A stretch of DNA of 9,499 nt from Nitriliruptorales bacterium. Lineage in GTDB: Bacteria > Actinomycetota > Nitriliruptoria > Euzebyales > Egibacteraceae. Both the position numbers and the translations under genes were made by a program. Location: positions 1 through 9,499 of the forward strand of contig SLNF01000034.1 of the NCBI GenBank assembly GCA_007133145.1, in the 5' to 3' direction. Shown here in pieces: positions 1-5,603 of this stretch. Below the pieces are notes generated by a model. The model saw only the letters and a program-made list of their open reading frames with translations, was not told where the DNA came from and made no database searches. Each line of letters starts with the position of its first letter. The first letter of the stretch is position 1.

Positions 1-518
1 CCTCGCGCATCACCGGCTCGGGGGTCATGGCCGACCTCGCGGGCTTCTTCCAGTCCCTCGACGGGATGTACGAGGGGTTCAAGGCCCGGGCGCAGGCGGT
101 CTACCGGCTCCTGCAGAGCCCGGAGTCGGGATTCGTCGTCGTGACGACGCCCGAGGAGCACGCACTGCGAGAGGCGCGCTACTTCCTCCAGCGCCTCACC
201 CAGGACGGCATGCCGACCGCCGGTCTCGTCGTCAACCGCACGACGGTGCCGGACCTACCGGAGGCCTCCGCCGACGATCTCGCCGCCGCCGGCGCCGCGC
301 TCGAGGGCACGCCCGGGCGACGGGCGGTCGGCGCCCTGCTCGGTCTCGCCGCGGCCGACCTCGACGTCGCCCACCGCGAGGAGCGCGCGCTCGCCGCGGC
401 CCTGCGCGACCTCGACCCAAGGGTGCTCATCGAGGTGCCCCAGCGCGCCGAGGACGTCCACGACGTCGAGGGACTCGCCTGGGTCGGGCGACGCCTCCTC
501 GGCGAGGAGGCACGATGA
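1..518 (+). CDS. ArsA/Get3-like ATPase, C-terminal part (5' end outside window)
   Basis: The reading frame is open to the left edge (frame of position 3) and ends at TGA 516-518, so the ATG at 27 is an internal methionine. About 171 residues are visible. They resemble the C-terminal half of actinobacterial ArsA-like ATPases of the Rv3680 type: a region around ADLAGFFQSLDGMYEGF, a helix with ARAQAVYRLLQ, the strand FVVVTTPEE followed by a basic amphipathic helix, the GLVVNRT segment characteristic of ArsA/Get3 P-loop proteins, and a late VEVP-like strand (LIEVPQRAEDVHD). The P-loop and switch motifs would lie upstream and cannot be checked. Family members are cytosolic dimeric ATPases; the mycobacterial pair Rv3679/Rv3680 has been described as bacterial Get3-like proteins. 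A genuine arsenite or tail-anchor role is not shown here. The neighbouring PBP is the usual actinobacterial partner. Family assignment is firm, function uncertain. Confidence 0.85.
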   Translation, partial: SRITGSGVMADLAGFFQSLDGMYEGFKARAQAVYRLLQSPESGFVVVTTPEEHALREARYFLQRLTQDGMPTAGLVVNRTTVPDLPEASADDLAAAGAALEGTPGRRAVGALLGLAAADLDVAHREERALAAALRDLDPRVLIEVPQRAEDVHDVEGLAWVGRRLLGEEAR

Positions 519-543
519 GGGCTCCCCGCGGCGTCGGTACACT
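515..543 (+). promoter_or_regulatory. weak candidate promoter upstream of the PBP gene
   Basis: TACACT at 538-543 fits an actinobacterial -10 element. At 17-bp spacing the -35 position (515-520, ATGAGG) matches TTGACA at only three positions. Transcription would start near 550, giving a leader of about 24 bases before the ATG at 574. The surrounding CGGTACACT nearly equals the CGGTACGCT found in the tRNA promoter near 3954. The support is modest, and the PBP may instead be transcribed with the upstream ATPase. Confidence 0.25.
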
Positions 544-577
544 CCCACGTCACGCCGACACCATCGTTGGGATATGA
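515..577 (+). CDS. possible 20-codon coupling ORF between ATPase and PBP
   Basis: An ATG at 515 overlaps the ATPase stop (ATGA, 515-518) and opens a 20-codon frame. Its TGA (575-577) overlaps the ATG of the penicillin-binding protein (ATGA, 574-577). A strong Shine-Dalgarno-like GGAGG lies at 506-510, four bases before the ATG, whereas the PBP start has no recognisable Shine-Dalgarno of its own. The encoded peptide begins MRAPRG and ends TIVGI, with no domain or membrane segment. I infer that, if translated, it would carry ribosomes from the ATPase message onto the PBP start by termination-reinitiation. The GAGGAGG is also simply the codons for two glutamates of the ATPase, and the spacing is short, so this could be chance. 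Confidence 0.3.
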   Translation: MRAPRGVGTLPRHADTIVGI

Positions 578-3039
578 GCGACGCACGCCCGACAGGACCG
601 CAGCGCTCGGCCACCGTGAGCGGCTGGGTCAAGTTCCTGATGTTCGTCGGCATCCTCCTCGCCGCCGGCCTGCTGCTCGGGGCGAGCCTCGCGCCGGCGG
701 CGAGCTTCGGCGCGAGCATCGTCAGCGAAGTCGACGAAGGGCTGTTCGACTACCCCCCGCTGCCTGACGACCTCGGCGAGCCGTGGGAGCGCAGCGTCAT
801 CCTCGACCGCGAAGGTGGAGAGCTCGCCGTCATCCGCGACGAGAACCGCATCGTCACCGACCTCGCCGACGTCCCCGACCACGTCCAGGAGGCCGTGCTC
901 GCGACGGAGGACCGCGACTTCCTCGCCCACGACGGGGTCGACTGGACGGCGATCGGCCGCGCCGCGTTCGACAACATCACCGCCGGGGAGATCACCGGCG
1001 GGGGCTCGACGATCACCCAGCAGCTCGTCAAGCTCGTCGTCCTCGACAGCGAGCAGACGCTCGACCGCAAGCTCCAGGAGGCCATCTACGCGATCGAGCT
1101 CGAGCAGCGCCTCAGCAAGGGTGAGATCCTCGCCGCGTACCTCAACGAGGCGTACTTCGGCAACCGCGTCTACGGCATCGCGACGGCCGCGGAGTTCTAC
1201 TGGGGCAGGGACATCAGCGAGCTCGGCGTCGCCGAGGGCGCGACGCTCGCGGGGATGCTCCGGGCACCGAACCGCAACGACCCCGTCGCCAATCCCGACC
1301 GGGCGCTGGCCCGACGCAACATCGTGCTCGCGCAGATGGGGCGCGCCGGCTTCCTCGACGAGGCCGAGGTCGAGGAGCTCCAGGCCACCGGCCTCGACCT
1401 CGACGTCCAACCGCTGCGCGAGCCCTCCGAGCCGTTCTTCGTCAACCACGTCCGCTCCGAGCTCCTCGACGACCCGGCGCTCGGGGCCGACCGAGACGAG
1501 CGCGAGCGCCGTCTGCGCCGTGGCGGCCTCGAGATCCGCACGACGCTCGACCCCGCGTTGCAGGAGCTCGCCCAGGACACGATCGCCGACTCCCTCGACC
1601 GCGACGAGGACCCTCTCGCGGCGATCGCGACCGTCGAGCCGGGCACCGGGGAGCTCCTCGCGCTCGGCGTCGGCCCGAAGGGCTTCGGCAGCGGCGAGGA
1701 CGAGATCGAGGTCAACCTCGCCGCGCGGCGCGGGGGTGGCTCGAGCCGCGACGCCGGCTCGGCCTTCAAGCCGTTCATGCTCGCCGCCGCCCTCGAGGAG
1801 GGGCTGAGCCCCGGCTACACCTACGAGGGCGGGGTGGCCTACGAGTTCGAGGACCTGGCCTGCCCTGCCGACTACGCGCCCGCGAACTTCGGGCGGGCCT
1901 CCCACGGCGCGATGGACATGGCGCAGGCGACGACGATCTCGAGCAACGTCTACTTCGCCCACCTCCTCGACGTCGTCGGCATCGAGCCGCTCGTCGACGC
2001 CCTCGAGGACGCCGGGGTGCCGATCAGCGACCGCGACGGGCTCATCGACGGGCCGATCTGCTCGCTCGTCCTCGGCGCCGCCGAGCAGGCCGGGGTCTTC
2101 CCCCTCGAGATGGCCACGGCCTACGCGACGTTCGCCAACGAGGGCGAGCGCTGCGAGCCCTTCTCGGTCGCCGAGGTCACCGACCGTCACGGGCGCACGA
2201 TCAGCCGGGCCGAGCCCGACTGCGCTGCGACCTTCGACGCCGGCGTGGCCAACCGCGTCACCGACCTGCTACGCGGACCGATCGAGTCGGGCACCGCGAG
2301 CGCGAACGGCCAGCTCGGCCGGCCTGCTGCCGGCAAGACCGGGACGACCCAGGACAGCAAGGACGCCTGGTTCGTGGGCTACGTCCCGCAACTCTCGACC
2401 GCGGTGTGGACCGGCCACGAGCACCCGGAGACGATGACCCACCCCCTCTGCGGCGGGCAGGTCACCGGCGGCTGCCTGCCGACGATTCTCTGGCGTGACT
2501 ACATGCGTGCCTCGATCGACGCCCTCGACCTCGAGGTCGCCGACTTCCCCGAGCCGCCGGCGCTGCCGGCCTCGACGGTGCCTGACGTCGTCGGCCAGCC
2601 ACGCGAGGCCGCGGAGGCCACCCTCGCCGGCGCGAGCTTCAGGTCGGAGTCCACGGAGGTCGAGCACTGGGCCGAGGCAGGCACCGTCGTCGAGCAGACC
2701 CCGGCGGGCGGCAGCCGCGCCGAGGAAGGCACGCTCGTCGGCCTCGACGTCAGCGACGGCTCCCGCGATCCGCCGGTCGTGCCCGACCTCGTCGGGCTGC
2801 CCCGCGACCAGGCCGTCGCGGCCCTCGAGGAGGCCGGGCTCTCCCACGAGGCGCGGGAGGTCCCCGTCGACGACGAGGGAGCCTACGACCACGTCGTCGC
2901 CCAGTCCCCCACGGCCGGCGAGCCCGCCTACGACGGCACGACCGCGATCGTCGTGACGATCGACGTCGGGCGCCCGCGCACCGCCGACGACCCCGAACCG
3001 GAGACCGGCACCGCCGGCGCCAACAGGGACGGCTCGTGA
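574..3039 (+). CDS. ponA2: PonA2-type class A penicillin-binding protein with two PASTA domains
   Basis: Bifunctional peptidoglycan synthase of 821 residues, anchored in the membrane and acting outside the cell. It polymerises glycan strands from lipid II and cross-links the stem peptides. A short cytoplasmic tail is followed by one transmembrane helix (about 17-40). The GT51 domain (about 75-255) shows the catalytic glutamate E112 in TEDRDF with H119, the GGSTITQQLVK motif at 143-153, RKLQE at 165-169 and KGEILAAYLN at 182-191. The transpeptidase has SAFK (S396 nucleophile, K399), SSN at 456-458 and KTGTT at 588-592, so both activities look intact. Two PASTA repeats follow (about 667-728 and 734-799), then a polar tail. 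Six cysteines (430, 496, 527, 550, 626, 634) lie in the extracellular part and may form disulfides. The ATG at 574 has no clear ribosome-binding site. The stop overlaps the next gene's start by four bases. Order ATPase-PBP-phosphoesterase supports PonA2 orthology. Confidence 0.93.
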   Translation: MSDARPTGPQRSATVSGWVKFLMFVGILLAAGLLLGASLAPAASFGASIVSEVDEGLFDYPPLPDDLGEPWERSVILDREGGELAVIRDENRIVTDLADVPDHVQEAVLATEDRDFLAHDGVDWTAIGRAAFDNITAGEITGGGSTITQQLVKLVVLDSEQTLDRKLQEAIYAIELEQRLSKGEILAAYLNEAYFGNRVYGIATAAEFYWGRDISELGVAEGATLAGMLRAPNRNDPVANPDRALARRNIVLAQMGRAGFLDEAEVEELQATGLDLDVQPLREPSEPFFVNHVRSELLDDPALGADRDERERRLRRGGLEIRTTLDPALQELAQDTIADSLDRDEDPLAAIATVEPGTGELLALGVGPKGFGSGEDEIEVNLAARRGGGSSRDAGSAFKPFMLAAALEEGLSPGYTYEGGVAYEFEDLACPADYAPANFGRASHGAMDMAQATTISSNVYFAHLLDVVGIEPLVDALEDAGVPISDRDGLIDGPICSLVLGAAEQAGVFPLEMATAYATFANEGERCEPFSVAEVTDRHGRTISRAEPDCAATFDAGVANRVTDLLRGPIESGTASANGQLGRPAAGKTGTTQDSKDAWFVGYVPQLSTAVWTGHEHPETMTHPLCGGQVTGGCLPTILWRDYMRASIDALDLEVADFPEPPALPASTVPDVVGQPREAAEATLAGASFRSESTEVEHWAEAGTVVEQTPAGGSRAEEGTLVGLDVSDGSRDPPVVPDLVGLPRDQAVAALEEAGLSHEAREVPVDDEGAYDHVVAQSPTAGEPAYDGTTAIVVTIDVGRPRTADDPEPETGTAGANRDGS

Positions 3040-3929
3040 GGGCACGCCGGCTCGCGCTCGCGCTCGCGGGCGCGGGTCTCGGTGCCGCGGCCTACGCCAC
3101 GCTCGTCGAGCCGCGCTGGTTCGCCCTCCGGGAGGTCGAGGCCGCGGTGCTCCGGCCCGGCGCGCGCGGGCCGCTGAGGGTGCTCCATCTCTCCGACCTC
3201 CACCTCTGGCCGCGCCACGAGGCGATCGCCCGCGCCCTGCGCCGCTTCGCCACCACCGACCCCCAGGTCGTCGTCGTCACCGGCGACATCCTCGGCCACC
3301 GCGACGTCGTCGACGAGGCGGTCGACCTGCTCGCCGAGGTCGGCAGCGGGCGGGTGGCCCTCGCGGTGCTCGGCTCGAACGACCGCTTCGGCCCAACGCC
3401 GAAGAACCCGCTGCGCTACCTCACCCGCCGCGACGCGCCCGATGAGCCACGTGGCGCCCCGCTCGACGCCCCGCGGCTCGTCGCGGGGCTCGAGGCGGCC
3501 GGCTGGCACGTCGTCGACAACCGGGCCGTCCGCGTCGAAACCGCTGTGGGGACGATCGACGTCCGCGGCGTCGGCGATGCCCACCTCGGCTGCGCACGGC
3601 TCGAGACCGTCGGCGGCCCTGCCCCCGACGACGTCGCCCTCGCACTCGGGGTCACCCATGCCCCCTACACCGCCGTCCTCGACCGCTTCGACCGTGCCGG
3701 GCTCGACCTCGCCCTCGCCGGACACACCCACGGCGGGCAGGTGCGGGTGCCCGGCCTCGGTGCGCTCGTGGCCAACTGCGACCTGCCCCTGGCGCAGACC
3801 CGCGGTCTGTCGGACTACGGTGCCGGCCTGGCCCTGCACGTCTCGGCGGGGCTCGGGCAGTCGCGCTACGCTCCCGTCCGCTTCGCCTGCCGGCCCGAGG
3901 CGACGCTGCTCACGCTCACACCCGCCTGA
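3036..3929 (+). CDS. membrane-anchored calcineurin-like metallophosphoesterase
   Basis: A 297-residue protein starting at GTG 3036, which overlaps the PBP stop as GTGA. AGGGA at 3025-3029 sits six bases upstream as ribosome-binding site. Residues about 5-24 form a hydrophobic N-terminal anchor. The binuclear metal site is visible: SDLHL with D54 and H56, GDI with D84, GSND at 113-116, THAP with H208, and GHTHGGQ with H230 and H232. The third motif has GSND where the general family has GNH(D/E). N115 and D116 remain, and I recall close actinobacterial relatives having a similar GxND, so this is probably a subfamily trait. The family (YkuE/Rv3683-like) hydrolyses phosphoesters, but the natural substrate is not known from sequence. 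Coupling to the PBP suggests a cell-envelope role, which is inference. Confidence 0.88.
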   Translation: MRARRLALALAGAGLGAAAYATLVEPRWFALREVEAAVLRPGARGPLRVLHLSDLHLWPRHEAIARALRRFATTDPQVVVVTGDILGHRDVVDEAVDLLAEVGSGRVALAVLGSNDRFGPTPKNPLRYLTRRDAPDEPRGAPLDAPRLVAGLEAAGWHVVDNRAVRVETAVGTIDVRGVGDAHLGCARLETVGGPAPDDVALALGVTHAPYTAVLDRFDRAGLDLALAGHTHGGQVRVPGLGALVANCDLPLAQTRGLSDYGAGLALHVSAGLGQSRYAPVRFACRPEATLLTLTPA

Positions 3930-3933
3930 GGCT

Positions 3934-3962
3934 TTGAGCAGGGCCCCGACCACCGGTACGCT
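3934..3962 (+). promoter_or_regulatory. promoter of tRNA-Pro(CGG)
   Basis: TTGAGC at 3934-3939 (-35, four of six bases of TTGACA in place) and TACGCT at 3957-3962 (-10) are separated by exactly 17 bp. The predicted start is near 3969, six or so bases before the mature tRNA 5' end at 3975. The element begins five bases after the stop of the phosphoesterase gene. This is the best sigma-70-type (housekeeping) promoter in the window. It may also serve the downstream mazG-eis pair, which has no promoter-sized space of its own. Confidence 0.7.
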
Positions 3963-3974
3963 GGCGGCTCGGCA

Positions 3975-4049
3975 CGGGATGTAGCGCAGCTTGGTTAGCG
4001 CGCCACGTTCGGGACGTGGAGGTCCCCGGTTCAAATCCGGGCATCCCGA
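3975..4049 (+). tRNA. tRNA-Pro, anticodon CGG
   Basis: A full cloverleaf can be folded. The acceptor stem pairs CGGGATG (3975-3981) with CATCCCG (4042-4048), and A4049 is the discriminator. The D stem is GCGC (3984-3987) with GCGC (3998-4001). The anticodon stem pairs CCACG (4003-4007) with CGTGG (4015-4019) around the loop TTCGGGA, giving anticodon CGG at 4010-4012. The T stem pairs CCCGG (4025-4029) with CCGGG (4037-4041) around TTCAAAT. The 3' CCA is not encoded and would be added enzymatically. It reads CCG, expected to be a frequent proline codon in such a GC-rich genome. All stems are perfect and there is no sign of decay. Confidence 0.97.
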
Positions 4050-4056
4050 CTCCCGC

Positions 4057-4089
4057 GACGCCCGTCACCCTCGAAGGGTGGCGGGCGTC
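4057..4089 (+). terminator. 15-bp hairpin after tRNA-Pro, no U-tract
   Basis: GACGCCCGTCACCCT (4057-4071) pairs with AGGGTGGCGGGCGTC (4075-4089) around a three-base loop CGA. It forms fifteen pairs, one of them a T-G wobble (4065 with 4081). The following bases (CTCGTCGAG) contain no run of T, so this is either a GC-type terminator, a 3' processing or attenuation structure, or a leaky barrier before the coding pair that begins 26 bases further on. The hairpin itself is certain; its role is inferred. Confidence 0.6.
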
Positions 4090-4115
4090 CTCGTCGAGAC
4101 GGTCGGGAGGCGCCC

Positions 4116-4400
4116 ATGGACCTCGCCGCGTTCCAGGCGCAGATGCGCCACCTCTACGGCGAGCAGGACGCCGAGCGCGGCCTGGCCCGTACCTTCGCCT
4201 GGTTCGCCGAGGAGTGCGGCGAGCTCTCACGCGCGGTGTTCCGCGGCGACGACGACGACCGTCTCACCGAGTTCGGCGACGTGCTCGCCTGGCTCGCCTC
4301 CCTCGCCGACCAGGCCGGCGTCGACCTCGCCGAGGCTGCGCAGCGCTACGCCGAGGGCTGCCCCCGCTGCGCAGCGGCGCCCTGCGCCTGCCGGCGATGA
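4116..4400 (+). CDS. small MazG-like nucleotide pyrophosphohydrolase
   Basis: A 94-residue all-alpha protein of the MazG/dUTPase-like NTP pyrophosphohydrolase fold. The metal-binding signature is present as EECGE (E32, E33, E36) and EFGD (E52, D55), with 15 residues between the two halves, as in MazG. Such enzymes cleave (d)NTPs to NMP and pyrophosphate, often removing damaged or non-canonical nucleotides; the substrate here is unknown. The chain ends in CPRCAAAPCACRR, with cysteines 82, 85, 90 and 92 (C-x2-C-x4-C-x-C) suggesting a small metal-binding tail. GGGAGG at 4105-4110 lies five bases before the ATG and fixes the start. The TGA overlaps the next ATG. It lies just downstream of the tRNA hairpin and probably depends on the tRNA promoter. 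Confidence 0.82.
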   Translation: MDLAAFQAQMRHLYGEQDAERGLARTFAWFAEECGELSRAVFRGDDDDRLTEFGDVLAWLASLADQAGVDLAEAAQRYAEGCPRCAAAPCACRR

Positions 4401-5557
4401 GGCTGCGCCCGCTCGAGGCCGCCGACCTCGACGTCGCGCTCGTCCAGATCGCGACGTCGTTCGGGCGCGCGCTCGACGACGCCCTCGCCGAGCGCACCCG
4501 GAGCCGCCTCGCCGAGGGGCAGCTCTGGGGACTCGAGGAGGACGGCCTCCTCACCGGGCACTGCCGGCTCCTGCCGAGCGCGCACTGGCTCGGTGGCCGT
4601 GCGGTCCCGAGCCTCGACATCGCCTCGCTCGCCGTGCCACCCGAGCACCGCGGCCGCGGGGTGGCCTCGGCGATGATGCGTGAGGCGGTAGCGGTGGGAC
4701 TCGCCCGCGGTGACGGCCTCAGCGTCCTCTACCCGTCGACGACGCGCCTGTACCGCCGCCTGGGCTGGGAGCACGCCGGCACCCTCACGCGCTACCGCGT
4801 GCCCGCACGGGTCGCGCCGACCCCCGGGCCGACGCTGCGGCGCGCCGTCAAGCCCACCGACTGGCCGGCGATCCGAGACTGCCACGAGGCGTTCGCCGCG
4901 ACGCTGTCGGGAGCGGCGGTGCGCGGGCAGGAGCGCTGGGACGAGCTCGCCGCGCTGCCCCACCGCTACGTCCTCGACGACCCGGCCTCGCCGGGGCGCC
5001 TCGAGGCCTACGCCCTCGTCGAGCACGAGCCGATCCCCGGCAGCTGGCAGCACACCCTGCGGCTCGTCGACTGGGCCGCGACGACCCCGCGGGGCCTCGC
5101 CGCCCTCGCGACCTTCGCCGGCCGCCACGGCACGTTCGCCCGTGACGTCGTGCTCGTCGACGTCGTCCCGCCGCGCTGGACGGCGCTGCTCGACGAGCAG
5201 GACCTCGAGGCCACCGGTGGGTTGTGCTGGATGGCGCGGGGGCTCGACCTGCCGTCGGCGATCGCCCATCGCGGGTTCCCCGCCGGTCTCGCACTCGCGG
5301 TGACGCTGCGCGTCGACGACGACGCGGTGCCGTCGGGCCCGTGGCGCCTCGAAGTTGCCGACGGCCGCGGCGCGCTCGCCGACGCCCCCGGCGCTGACGT
5401 GCGGCTGACCGCCCGTGCGGTCGGGCCCCTGCTCACGGGGTTCCGCCCGGCCTCGGAGCTCGCGACGCTCGGTCTGCTACGCGGCCCCGCCGAGGCGCTC
5501 GCGCTGCTCGACGCCGCCTTCGGTGGTCCCCCGCCGGTCATGCTCGACTTCTTCTAG
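4397..5557 (+). CDS. Eis-like GNAT N-acetyltransferase
   Basis: A 386-residue protein with the tripartite layout of the Eis family: an N-terminal GNAT domain (about 1-140), a second degenerate GNAT-like domain (about 141-285) and a C-terminal SCP2-like domain (about 286-386). The acetyl-CoA pyrophosphate loop is HRGRGVA (84-90). Y119 in RLYRRLGW corresponds to the catalytic tyrosine of Eis (Tyr126). The chain ends in LDFF, fitting the family rule that the C-terminal phenylalanine carboxylate takes part in catalysis. Eis proteins acetylate amines of aminoglycosides or proteins; the substrate here cannot be read from sequence. The ATG at 4397 overlaps the preceding TGA (ATGA) and has no Shine-Dalgarno, so translation is probably coupled to the MazG-like gene. 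The frame stays open upstream to 4016, but that would run through the tRNA and the MazG-like gene. Confidence 0.85.
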   Translation: MRLRPLEAADLDVALVQIATSFGRALDDALAERTRSRLAEGQLWGLEEDGLLTGHCRLLPSAHWLGGRAVPSLDIASLAVPPEHRGRGVASAMMREAVAVGLARGDGLSVLYPSTTRLYRRLGWEHAGTLTRYRVPARVAPTPGPTLRRAVKPTDWPAIRDCHEAFAATLSGAAVRGQERWDELAALPHRYVLDDPASPGRLEAYALVEHEPIPGSWQHTLRLVDWAATTPRGLAALATFAGRHGTFARDVVLVDVVPPRWTALLDEQDLEATGGLCWMARGLDLPSAIAHRGFPAGLALAVTLRVDDDAVPSGPWRLEVADGRGALADAPGADVRLTARAVGPLLTGFRPASELATLGLLRGPAEALALLDAAFGGPPPVMLDFF

Positions 5558-5565
5558 CCGCCCCG

Positions 5566-5598
5566 CCCCACGGCGTCCCGCGGACGGGCACCGAGGGG
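5566..5598. terminator. candidate bidirectional terminator between convergent blocks
   Basis: In the 46-bp spacer between the acetyltransferase stop (5557) and the asd stop (5604), an interrupted hairpin can be drawn. CCCC (5566-5569) pairs with GGGG (5595-5598), CGG (5571-5573) with CCG (5591-5593), and CGTCC (5574-5578) with GGACG (5582-5586) around a CGC loop. There is an A-A mismatch and a GGCA bulge at 5587-5590. No T-run lies on either side. Position between convergent genes is the main argument for a terminator role. Confidence 0.4.
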
Positions 5599-5603
5599 GG
5601 CCG

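Noticed and set aside
550..2190. Long open frame on the minus strand opposite the PBP gene
   Set aside because: Its 546 residues are low-complexity (R, E, D, V, L, G) and mirror the codon structure of the PBP. GC-rich genes routinely leave such antisense frames open. No family resemblance or ribosome-binding site.
3382..3390. GSND instead of GNH(D/E) in the phosphoesterase as a sign of inactivation
   Set aside because: All other metal ligands are intact, the asparagine ligand is kept, and related actinobacterial proteins seem to share this variant, so loss of function is not indicated.
2928..4034. Minus-strand frame opposite the phosphoesterase that runs into the tRNA
   Set aside because: Overlaps a metallophosphoesterase with all metal ligands and part of a perfect tRNA, so it cannot be a real gene as drawn.
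4016..4396. Upstream extension of the acetyltransferase frame
   Set aside because: It would begin inside the tRNA-Pro and read through the MazG-like gene in another frame. The arginine-rich sequence does not look like protein, while the ATG at 4397 gives the normal Eis-family N-terminus.
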